The notes below the pieces were generated by a model. It saw only the letters and a list, made by a program, of their open reading frames with translations, did no database searches and was not told where the DNA came from. Positions 8,541 through 15,354 of a DNA stretch of 64,000 nucleotides are shown in pieces. Origin of the DNA: an uncultured Pseudomonadota bacterium (GTDB taxonomy: Bacteria; Pseudomonadota; Gammaproteobacteria; Burkholderiales; Rhodocyclaceae); assembly GCA_903870055.1 (NCBI GenBank), contig CAIQBG010000047.1, positions 1 through 64,000 on the forward strand, in the 5' to 3' direction. Position 1 is the stretch's first letter. Each line of letters opens with the position of its first letter. The translations under genes and the position numbers were made by a program.

Positions 8541-9950
8541 TCATTTCACGGCATCTGGCACAAACTTAAGCACATTACCGTTAATACAATAACGCTTATG
8601 GGTAGGGGGCGGACCGTCGTCAAAGACGTGGCCCAGATGAATACCAGAGCTGGCACTACGCACCTCTACGCGCGTCATGCCGTGCGCGGCATCTTCATGC
8701 AGGGTAATTGACCCTGGCACCGGATTAAAGAAACTGGGCCAACCTGTGCCGCTATTAAATTTGGTATCGCTGCGGAATAACGGTGCGCCGGTAATTGGGT
8801 CAACAAACGTCCCCGGCCGCTTTTCATCTAGATGTGATCCGGTACCCGGATATTCTGTGCCCTGCTCAAAAGCGATCTTGCGCTGCTCTGGCGTGAGCAA
8901 CTGAAAACCAAGCCAATGCCAGAAACGTTTCTGATCCCCGTTGTACCCGGTATAGCGGGAAACTTCCTTACCGCGCTCAAACAAAACGATGGTGGGCGTT
9001 GCAAATAGCGATTTCTCAAGAACCCAGCCTGTGGGCGGATTCGGATTTAATGTTCGCACAACCGGTACGGAAGACTTCCAGTGGTCAAACACTTCTTTTT
9101 TAAACTGCTTGCAGTAGCCGCAATCCTCAGCTTCAAAAACGACCAATTGCCGAGTGACGTCTAAGGTCTTTCCATCCAGCCGTTGGGCAACTACGCGCGT
9201 TGATTTAGGCGTTCCAGAACGCTCACCGGTTGCTACCGGATAGCTCACCCCGGTGCCACCAAGACCGCAATAACCGTTAGGGTTCTTCTTCAGGTAGTCC
9301 TGATGGTAATCCTCTGCAGAAAAGTAGGCCGTCAACGGCGCTATCTCAGTGGTGATATTTCCTTTGCCGGCAGCCGTTAGCGCCTGTTGATACACATCAC
9401 GCGTTTTTAATGCTGTCTGCAGCTGCGCATCGCTTTGCGTGTAAATCACACTACGGTAATTCGAACCGATATCATTACCCTGGCGGTCGCCCTGAGTGGG
9501 GTCATGACTTTCCCAAAAACGTGCCAGAACCTCACTCAAATTTACTTTGGCAGGATCAAACGTAACCTTCACGACCTCCGCATGATTTCGCCCTTGCGCC
9601 TTACCATAGTGCAGCGCCCGCTCATGCGCAAGCACCGCTTCATAGTTTCCAGGAATGTCTCCATTGGCGTAGCCGCTCTCTACATCGAGCACACCAGATA
9701 GTTCTGACATTCTTTTTTCAGCACCCCAGAAGCAACCCATACCTAGCACGACAGATTCGGCAGAGGCGGGGTTATTTTTTAAAGTGATCGGGGGTTTTCC
9801 CGAAGGGCCAAGTGGATTCATTGCACTTTTCTCCTGACTACATGCAGTAACGCCAACGACGACCAACATCGCCACCATCAGCACTTTGAGGCAGGCCATT
9901 AGCCTCGCTCTAAGCGCTGTGACTTCATTGTTTTTTTGCAGCATCCCCAT
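8541..9950 (-). CDS. msrAB: lipoprotein MsrA-thioredoxin-MsrB methionine sulfoxide reductase
   Basis: This is a 469-residue envelope enzyme that repairs both methionine sulfoxide epimers. A hydrophobic signal ends at lipobox VTAC (C37). The MsrA domain follows, with GCFWG (catalytic C73) and a resolving cysteine in GYCGLGG (C228). Residues about 265-350 are a thioredoxin fold with CGYC (277-280) and cis-proline ATPT. The MsrB domain is last, with SGTGWPSF, HLGHVF and RYCIN (catalytic C455). Both zinc CxxC pairs of classical MsrB are replaced (VDPITG and SASS). The thioredoxin module lies in the middle, unlike Neisseria PilB, where it is first. GGGAGG lies 6-7 nt before the ATG, and the gene overlaps the upstream lipase gene by 26 nt. 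Confidence 0.93.
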   Translation of the reverse strand: MGMLQKNNEVTALRARLMACLKVLMVAMLVVVGVTACSQEKSAMNPLGPSGKPPITLKNNPASAESVVLGMGCFWGAEKRMSELSGVLDVESGYANGDIPGNYEAVLAHERALHYGKAQGRNHAEVVKVTFDPAKVNLSEVLARFWESHDPTQGDRQGNDIGSNYRSVIYTQSDAQLQTALKTRDVYQQALTAAGKGNITTEIAPLTAYFSAEDYHQDYLKKNPNGYCGLGGTGVSYPVATGERSGTPKSTRVVAQRLDGKTLDVTRQLVVFEAEDCGYCKQFKKEVFDHWKSSVPVVRTLNPNPPTGWVLEKSLFATPTIVLFERGKEVSRYTGYNGDQKRFWHWLGFQLLTPEQRKIAFEQGTEYPGTGSHLDEKRPGTFVDPITGAPLFRSDTKFNSGTGWPSFFNPVPGSITLHEDAAHGMTRVEVRSASSGIHLGHVFDDGPPPTHKRYCINGNVLKFVPDAVK

Positions 9951-11178
9951 TAAGCACCTCCCGGTACTTCATTAGACTGCTCGATAAAGCCTCGTTCAAA
10001 CCTGGTGGGACACGAGACCATGGATAAGATTTTTCCGCGAGTGATTCTGCATAATTGAACAACGAGCGCATATAGTTTTTATCAAACCGAGACGTTGGTG
10101 GTTTATGCGCAAAATCATCTGTCACAAAGGCCATATTAAAGCCAAAGCCATCTTGGCGAGCTGTTAAATAGGCCATTAAAATATCCCCGTCGCCGTGTGA
10201 GTGTGCGAACTGCGTCAAGGCCTGGTTGGCAATAGCTAGCGTTTTTCGTTCAACGGTCTGATAGTTTTCTGCTTCCAGAATATCATTGCGGATCAGATAA
10301 GCTTCGCGTTTACGTCCTTCCAGTAATTTATAAGCGCCCGTTTCATGAAAGATCGATGCCGGGTAGATGAATACCTGTCGACTTACCCCGCCATCGACAT
10401 GCATCTCCTGATAGCGCTTACCTTGATAAACAGCATCAATCATTACCGGCGAGAAAAATCCGGGGAGTGATGCCGAGGCCAACATCACTTTACGGAATAA
10501 TTCCAGCGACTCGGGCGTGCCATAAGCAGCAATTTTGCCCATGTTCCAGATAATGGGTTGTCCGGTATCGAGATTGGTGGTGCCAATTAACAACCACCGG
10601 TTCTTCACCACATACTCATGCGCCACTTTACGCAACAGCTCCGGGGTGATCTGCGCCGAGATCATGTTGTACAGCGGTGTGGTATCACTCAAACCATCGG
10701 CAAATAGTACCGTGGCATAAGAGCGCTTGCGATAGATATTCTCAGCACTAATGTTGGTATAGAGCTGCTTAAGCGCATCATCATATTCAGGCCCCAGGAA
10801 TGCCAGAGGTGCCATCAATGCGCCCGTACTGACCCCGGTGACCATATTAAAGACCGGACGCGTGCCGCTTTTGGTCCAGCCATTAAGCAAGCCAGCCCCA
10901 AAAGCGCCGCGACCTCCGCCCCCCGAAATCGATAGATAGTTAATCGGTGTGCCCGGGCTATCCCGATTCATCACCCGTAACGATGATTCAAGGTCCTTGA
11001 GCAGCGCTTCAATACCACTCCGCTGATAGGTGGCATAACGAACACCCGTCATGCCATCGATACTGGCCTCATTTGCGTAGAGCGGTGGCAAAGCCGGTGC
11101 GCGCTCCAGGCTTTTCCAGGCTGGCAACAAACAAATGCAGGTAAACGCTAGTAGTAGTCTGTAAATACAATTATTCAT
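9925..11178 (-). CDS. patatin-like phospholipase family protein
   Basis: Patatins are Ser-Asp dyad lipid acyl hydrolases. With the ATG at 11178 the protein has 417 residues. Glycine-rich oxyanion loop SGGGGRGAFG starts at residue 85, the nucleophile elbow is GVSTG (S117), and the dyad partner is in HVDGG (D262). The N-terminus is hydrophobic with several cysteines and probably targets the envelope, though no clean lipobox is seen. A TTG at 11196 in the same frame is a less likely start. The gene overlaps msrAB, so the two are translationally coupled. Together they suggest envelope lipid and protein maintenance, which is an inference from context. Substrate is unknown. Confidence 0.85.
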   Translation of the reverse strand: MNNCIYRLLLAFTCICLLPAWKSLERAPALPPLYANEASIDGMTGVRYATYQRSGIEALLKDLESSLRVMNRDSPGTPINYLSISGGGGRGAFGAGLLNGWTKSGTRPVFNMVTGVSTGALMAPLAFLGPEYDDALKQLYTNISAENIYRKRSYATVLFADGLSDTTPLYNMISAQITPELLRKVAHEYVVKNRWLLIGTTNLDTGQPIIWNMGKIAAYGTPESLELFRKVMLASASLPGFFSPVMIDAVYQGKRYQEMHVDGGVSRQVFIYPASIFHETGAYKLLEGRKREAYLIRNDILEAENYQTVERKTLAIANQALTQFAHSHGDGDILMAYLTARQDGFGFNMAFVTDDFAHKPPTSRFDKNYMRSLFNYAESLAEKSYPWSRVPPGLNEALSSSLMKYREVLNGDAAKKQ

Positions 11179-11381
11179 AAAGTCTGGAGAAAACAATTTC
11201 GGGCGGCGTCATTCAGAATGGGCTCTGAAAGTAACACAGATTTCTAGCCAAACTGACAAAAGCCATTGATTACCATGGGTTTTCAACTGTCGCCGCGCGC
11301 ATATTTTTTTACATTCGCGTAAAATTAACGCATACAGCACTTGCAGCGATAGGCGCAAATAGAGCCATCCAGCAAGTAACC

Positions 11382-11404
11382 GGGCGAGACTAACCGGCTT
11401 GCCC
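11382..11404 (+). promoter_or_regulatory. stem-loop in the leader of the LpxL-like gene
   Basis: GGGCGAG (11382-11388) can pair with CTTGCCC (11398-11404), including one G-U pair, around a 9-nt loop. It lies 35 nt before the ATG at 11440. The surrounding 260-nt gap between the divergent lipase and acyltransferase genes holds no other reading frame I can support. I tried to fit known riboswitch folds and could not. Confidence 0.35.
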
Positions 11405-11439
11405 AGTCGTTCTGGTTGATTTTTATCTCAGGTCGCTTC

Positions 11440-12312
11440 ATGGCAAGTCGTTTTTCAACTCTTTTCGCTATCGCAATTTTTCGCGGACTTGGTCTGCTCC
11501 CCCTGATTGCACTTCAGCAAGTAGGTGCCCTGCTCGGCTGGCTCGTCTGGAAGATACCCAGCACCTACCAACGTCGTGCCGCCCGGAATATGGCTTTTGC
11601 TTACCCGAATGCCACAACTGCCATGCACAAACGTGCCATGCAGCAGCTATTGAGCATGTTTCTGGAGCTACCCTATCTCTGGTCCCCTCGCAACGCGGCG
11701 CATTTAAAAAACCTGATTCACTGCGATGAATGGCAGCTGATTGATGACACAGTGGCTCAGGGCCGCGGGCTGATTCTGATCTCTCCACATATCGGCTGCT
11801 TCGAAATGCTTGGCCCGGTTTATAGCGAACGTCATCCAGCGACTGTCATTTATAGAGAACCGCGAATGAAATGGCTGGGTGCACTTATCAACCGGATTCG
11901 CATTTCACCTCAGTTAACGCTCGTGCCAGCGACTCACAAGGGCGTTAAAGGGCTGGTGAGAGCGCTGATGCGCGGGCACACCATCGGCTTTCTACCTGAT
12001 CAGGTCCCGGCTGATGGCGATGGCGTTTACGCCCCTTTCTTTGGACAACCGGCTTACACCATCACCCTGGTGCAACGCATGCAGTCCTTGCGTCAAACGC
12101 CCATATTTACCGTTGGCCTTGAGCGGCTAGATCATGCACAAGGCTACCGTCTTCACGTTATCCCTATGACATCCCCGCTTTCTGAAGACCCCGTCAAGGC
12201 GGCAACGGAAATGAATAGCGCACTAGAAGCCATGATTCGCCGCATGCCCTGCCAATATCTTTGGGGCTATAACCGCTACAAAACACCGCGACCAGCCAGA
12301 AGCGGTCCATAA
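11440..12312 (+). CDS. LpxL/HtrB-family lysophospholipid acyltransferase
   Basis: Members of this family transfer acyl chains, most often to lipid A precursors, at the cytoplasmic face of the inner membrane. The 290-residue protein has an N-terminal hydrophobic anchor (about residues 5-35) and the catalytic H-x4-E motif in SPHIGCFEM (H117, E122). Downstream it has the family block FLPDQVP and the C-terminal LWGYNRYK. The frame is open upstream to 11416, but that start has no clear ribosome-binding site and the ATG at 11440 fits the family better. Whether the acceptor is lipid A or another glycolipid cannot be told from sequence. Confidence 0.87.
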   Translation: MASRFSTLFAIAIFRGLGLLPLIALQQVGALLGWLVWKIPSTYQRRAARNMAFAYPNATTAMHKRAMQQLLSMFLELPYLWSPRNAAHLKNLIHCDEWQLIDDTVAQGRGLILISPHIGCFEMLGPVYSERHPATVIYREPRMKWLGALINRIRISPQLTLVPATHKGVKGLVRALMRGHTIGFLPDQVPADGDGVYAPFFGQPAYTITLVQRMQSLRQTPIFTVGLERLDHAQGYRLHVIPMTSPLSEDPVKAATEMNSALEAMIRRMPCQYLWGYNRYKTPRPARSGP

Positions 12313-12324
12313 GGCTGATTGTAC

Positions 12325-12349
12325 GCAGGCTTGCCCACAACAAGCCTGC
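12325..12349. promoter_or_regulatory. perfect 9-bp inverted repeat between the acyltransferase and lipoprotein genes
   Basis: GCAGGCTTG (12325-12333) and CAAGCCTGC (12341-12349) flank a 7-nt spacer. No T tract follows on either strand, so it is not a standard intrinsic terminator. It could be a 3'-end stabilising hairpin or part of a Rho-dependent end. Confidence 0.4.
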
Positions 12350-12365
12350 TGGGTAGCATAGCGTT

Positions 12366-12740
12366 ATGAAAAAGATAACCCTGTACGCCGCGGCACTCGT
12401 TCTAATGAGTGGGTGCGCATCCATCGATATGTCTGCTAGCCATCTGCAAAATACGGTGCCGCGCTTTACGACCTTCAGCACCGTTAGCCCACAGGCGATG
12501 ACCACTTGTATCAATAACGGCTGGGTCGCCTCGGGGCATACTCAACTAGCCCGCGCACAAACCGATACCGGATATACGCTGCAATCCACCCAGAAGCTGG
12601 TGCTCGACCATGAAAAACTACCCATGTATTTCGTGGACGTAAATACAAGTCGAGAGGGCTCTTCGGTTCGCTTTTACACCAATCGTGCAGATGAGATCGC
12701 AGATCGCTCGATGATCGGCATCATTCAACGCTGCGACTGA
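12366..12740 (+). CDS. small hypothetical lipoprotein, 124 aa
   Basis: The signal peptide ends in the lipobox MSGC (residues 14-17). The mature part is a short polar domain of about 105 residues with cysteines in TTCINNGW and at the C-terminal RCD, which could form a disulfide. I do not recognise the family with certainty. It lies 53 nt after the acyltransferase gene on the same strand and is probably in the same unit. Location is likely to be the periplasmic side of the outer membrane. Confidence 0.75.
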   Translation: MKKITLYAAALVLMSGCASIDMSASHLQNTVPRFTTFSTVSPQAMTTCINNGWVASGHTQLARAQTDTGYTLQSTQKLVLDHEKLPMYFVDVNTSREGSSVRFYTNRADEIADRSMIGIIQRCD

Positions 12741-12883
12741 TCCGCCTGAGTTCTCCCAAAAAACCCATAAACAATAAATTGTTTTGCATAGGGCGACAAA
12801 ATAGTTCTAGACTTAAACCTTAGGTGGGTATAAATTTACATACATAACTTACCAAAACTTTCATACCCCACATGGAACTCAAA

Positions 12884-13219
12884 ATGAAATCAAAAAATCC
12901 TTATGTACGTCTGTTGAACTTTATGCGTGTTGCGAACGCCGAAGACAGCGGTTTCAGCGGCTGCGAAGAAGTTATGGCGTATATGCATGAATCCAATGCC
13001 CTAGGCAAGATCGTTAAGATCACTGATCTGGTACAGAGCCTTCAGTTTGGCACAGGCCCCACCGTGCACCGCAAAGTGACGGAGCTGCAAAGCCGTGGCC
13101 TGATCGACATCAAGCGCTCGGCAACAGATGGTCGTGCAAAATCGCTGGTGCTGTCTGATGCTGGCCTTAAGCACCTTGAAGCGCGCAACAAAGCCATGAA
13201 GGTTGTGCTTCAGGGCTAA
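12884..13219 (+). CDS. MarR-like winged-helix DNA-binding protein
   Basis: This small regulator of 111 residues consists essentially of a winged-helix domain. The recognition-helix region reads GTGPTVHRKVTELQSRGLI, and the wing reads SATDGRAKSLVLSDAG, both matching MarR-type domains. It lacks the long dimerisation helices of full MarR proteins. A second in-frame ATG at 12872 has no ribosome-binding site, whereas GGA lies 7 nt before the ATG at 12884. The gene is followed 2 nt later by a membrane protein gene, suggesting coexpression. The target and ligand are unknown. Confidence 0.72.
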   Translation: MKSKNPYVRLLNFMRVANAEDSGFSGCEEVMAYMHESNALGKIVKITDLVQSLQFGTGPTVHRKVTELQSRGLIDIKRSATDGRAKSLVLSDAGLKHLEARNKAMKVVLQG

Positions 13220-13221
13220 AG

Positions 13222-13722
13222 ATGACGCAGCGCGAAGCTGTCAACAGCTCGACCGACAACAGCAATCAGCGATTCCGCCTGCCATCGGGCAACATCGAAC
13301 AGGGCAGATCGCAGCCAAAACGTTCAGCGCCCAAGCGCCAAGGCTCACAGCAACAACTACTGAGGCGCCTAGCGCTGGGTCTGGCGACTTTTCTTATTTC
13401 GCTAGGCGTGGTCGCTGTTGTTTATGGCTTGGCGATATCTCCTGCTTTTCGCGAGCTGACCCTGGAAAACGGCACCACCGCGGCGGTGGCACTATTGATC
13501 GGTTGTTTTACGTTGCCACTCGCCAAGCGACTAACGCTTAGCCCTCAACGCAACCTGATGGTGTGCGTTACAGTCCTAGCAATTACGCCCTGGACTTACC
13601 AGCTCGGCAATCAGAAAGAGCTCGCGGGCGTAGATCTGGCCACTGGATTTAATTTCGTTTTCGAGATTCTGCTCGCCGTTCTGCTTTATCGACTGGCTTC
13701 GTTGCCCGCTCCCAAGTCCTAG
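13222..13722 (+). CDS. hypothetical membrane protein, 166 aa
   Basis: A polar, basic N-terminal tail of about 45 residues is followed by about four hydrophobic segments, the first being LALGLATFLISLGVVAVVYGL. The protein starts 2 nt after the MarR-like gene and ends 3 nt before the next small frame, so the three are almost certainly one unit. I recognise no family and no catalytic motif. Regulation by the adjacent winged-helix protein is possible but unproven. Confidence 0.65.
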   Translation: MTQREAVNSSTDNSNQRFRLPSGNIEQGRSQPKRSAPKRQGSQQQLLRRLALGLATFLISLGVVAVVYGLAISPAFRELTLENGTTAAVALLIGCFTLPLAKRLTLSPQRNLMVCVTVLAITPWTYQLGNQKELAGVDLATGFNFVFEILLAVLLYRLASLPAPKS

Positions 13723-13725
13723 GCA

Positions 13726-13839
13726 ATGCCAGCATTCGTATTTCTGGAGCTGGGCATCGCGTTGCTCTTAGTCCTTATCGTCTGGGGCTGGCTACGTTGG
13801 CACAGACCCCGCGATGATGACGCGCCCAACAACCACTAA
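13726..13839 (+). CDS. predicted 37-aa single-pass membrane protein
   Basis: This short frame begins with ATG 3 nt after the previous stop codon. It encodes one hydrophobic helix (FVFLELGIALLLVLIVWGW, residues 4-22) followed by a basic, then acidic tail ending DDDAPNNH. The composition is that of a small inner-membrane protein rather than random sequence. The end overlaps the convergent scpB stop codon by 4 nt. No clear ribosome-binding site is present, so translation may depend on coupling to the upstream gene. Confidence 0.5.
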   Translation: MPAFVFLELGIALLLVLIVWGWLRWHRPRDDDAPNNH

Positions 13840-14615
13840 GTGCCGCTAAATTTTGGCGGCCGCTTATTGCGAATCGCATCCAGCCCTTCAGCATAGTCCG
13901 AACTGCTATAAACCTCTTTACGCAGCTCTTCGAGACGCTCGAACTCAGACGCCGACATATCACGGGCACCGAGCAACACATTCATCATTTCTTTCATCGC
14001 GCGAATGGTGAGCGGTGCGTTAGCGCGTATCTGTTCGGCCAAGCTCATACAGAACGACTCCAGCGCGGCAGTTGGCACCACATGATTAATAGCACCCGCA
14101 CTGGCCAGTCGTTCTGCCGGCATCGGTGCCGCCGTAAACAGCAGCTCTTTAAGCATCTGTGGCGTCAAAGAACGGGTAAAGGTAGATAAGCCGTTAATGT
14201 TATAGGGCACACCCAAACGTGCTGGCGTCAGCGCAAAGGTTGTGCCAGTAGCGGCAACCACAATGTCACAGGCCAGTGCCAGTTCACAAGCGCCACCCCA
14301 AACCGTGCCTTCAATCATGGCGATGACCGGTGCTGGGAAGTTATGCAGGGCACGCGTCATGCTAGGTAATATTTCAGCCCAGCATAACGGGTCCTGTCCC
14401 GCAGGCGGCAGCTCGTTGACGTCATGCCCGGCAGACCAGACATGCGCGCCCGGATTCGCCCGCAAAATCACAGCACGAACACGGTTCTCGGAAAATGAAT
14501 CCAGCAATTCGGTAAGCTGCTGAAAAAATGCTTCACTCAGCACATTGCGACGGGCGTCATTGTTCATGGTGATAATGCCAATATCACCCCGCAGCGAAGA
14601 CAACAATGGCTTCAC
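13836..14615 (-). CDS. scpB: methylmalonyl-CoA decarboxylase-like enoyl-CoA hydratase family protein
   Basis: This is a crotonase-fold enzyme. Its motifs SAGHDVNELP (61-70), GTVWGGACE (103-111), GVPYN (135-139) and NHVV, and the C-terminal YSSSDYAEGLDA, closely follow E. coli ScpB (YgfG), which decarboxylates methylmalonyl-CoA to propionyl-CoA. The GTG at 14615 is preferred because GAGG lies 5 nt upstream, and 259 residues matches the family. A longer frame would run into nfsB. The usual partner ScpA (methylmalonyl-CoA mutase) is not in the window. Activity is inferred by resemblance, and other crotonase reactions remain possible. Confidence 0.82.
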   Translation of the reverse strand: MKPLLSSLRGDIGIITMNNDARRNVLSEAFFQQLTELLDSFSENRVRAVILRANPGAHVWSAGHDVNELPPAGQDPLCWAEILPSMTRALHNFPAPVIAMIEGTVWGGACELALACDIVVAATGTTFALTPARLGVPYNINGLSTFTRSLTPQMLKELLFTAAPMPAERLASAGAINHVVPTAALESFCMSLAEQIRANAPLTIRAMKEMMNVLLGARDMSASEFERLEELRKEVYSSSDYAEGLDAIRNKRPPKFSGT

Positions 14616-14622
14616 ACAAACC

Positions 14623-15279
14623 TCACAGTTCGGTGATAACAACGGACTCAGCCAAACGCGATTTAGGCAAACCGGCATTGAAATCCTGATCTGATTTGCT
14701 GCGTCCCAAAGCGACCAACACCTGGCTGGTCAGCCCCTGCGCCTGCAGATTCAATGCATTGTCTAGCGCTGCTGCATCAAAGCCTTCGATCGGGCAGGCA
14801 TCTATACCCATCTCCGCCGCCCCCAGCAACAGAAAGCCCAGCGCGATGTATACCTGACGCGCCGACCATTGCAGCAACCCTACCTGGCTCTGCTCATGTT
14901 TATGCACATACCCCGAACGGACTTTGTGTTGATTCGCCTGTGCCTCTGCTGTAGCCAGACGGCCGTCTTTAATCTCCTGCTCCAGCACCTGGCGCAGATA
15001 GTCATCGTCCATCCGCGTCCGGGCGCACATCACGACTACCAGAGACGCGTTCTTGATCTTGGGCTCGTTATAGGCAAAATCACCCGAAGCTCCCGCAGCC
15101 ACTTTAGCTTTGCCTGACTCGGTGCTGGCCAGAAAGAAATGCCAAGGCTGTGCATTCGTAGAGGATGGACTCATCCGCAATAGGGCGCGAATGGCTGATA
15201 CTTCTTCCTGACTTAATTGATGCGCAGGATCAAAGGCTTTGGTCGTTTTACGCTGCTGGGTCAGATCAACAATATGCAT
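14623..15279 (-). CDS. nfsB: NfsB-like oxygen-insensitive NAD(P)H nitroreductase
   Basis: This FMN enzyme reduces nitroaromatics and quinones. The 218-residue protein aligns by eye with E. coli NfsB through TKAFDP, SPSSTNAQPWHF (FMN-binding), a DGRLATAEA segment, IDACPIEGFDAAALD and the C-terminal LPKSRLAESVVITEL. The ATG at 15279 has AGGA about 9 nt upstream and removes seven extra residues of the longest frame. The gene ends 7 nt before scpB, so the two form an operon. The physiological substrate is unknown. Confidence 0.92.
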   Translation of the reverse strand: MHIVDLTQQRKTTKAFDPAHQLSQEEVSAIRALLRMSPSSTNAQPWHFFLASTESGKAKVAAGASGDFAYNEPKIKNASLVVVMCARTRMDDDYLRQVLEQEIKDGRLATAEAQANQHKVRSGYVHKHEQSQVGLLQWSARQVYIALGFLLLGAAEMGIDACPIEGFDAAALDNALNLQAQGLTSQVLVALGRSKSDQDFNAGLPKSRLAESVVITEL

Positions 15280-15354
15280 GGGTAGTTTCCTAACGGTCAT
15301 CTAGAGCAAGCTTGGGCTCCTTCAGCTAGTATGTTAACCGGATAAGACACACTC

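Noticed and set aside
11341-11439. Possible SAM or SAH riboswitch before the LpxL-like gene
   Set aside because: A hairpin is present, but the conserved core of the known classes could not be matched and metK is not adjacent.
12325-12349. Intrinsic terminator after the acyltransferase gene
   Set aside because: The hairpin is perfect, but no T run follows on either strand, so it is listed only as an inverted repeat.
12194-12514. Minus-strand 106-aa frame over the acyltransferase end and the small lipoprotein gene
   Set aside because: It is antisense to two genes with better start and signal features.
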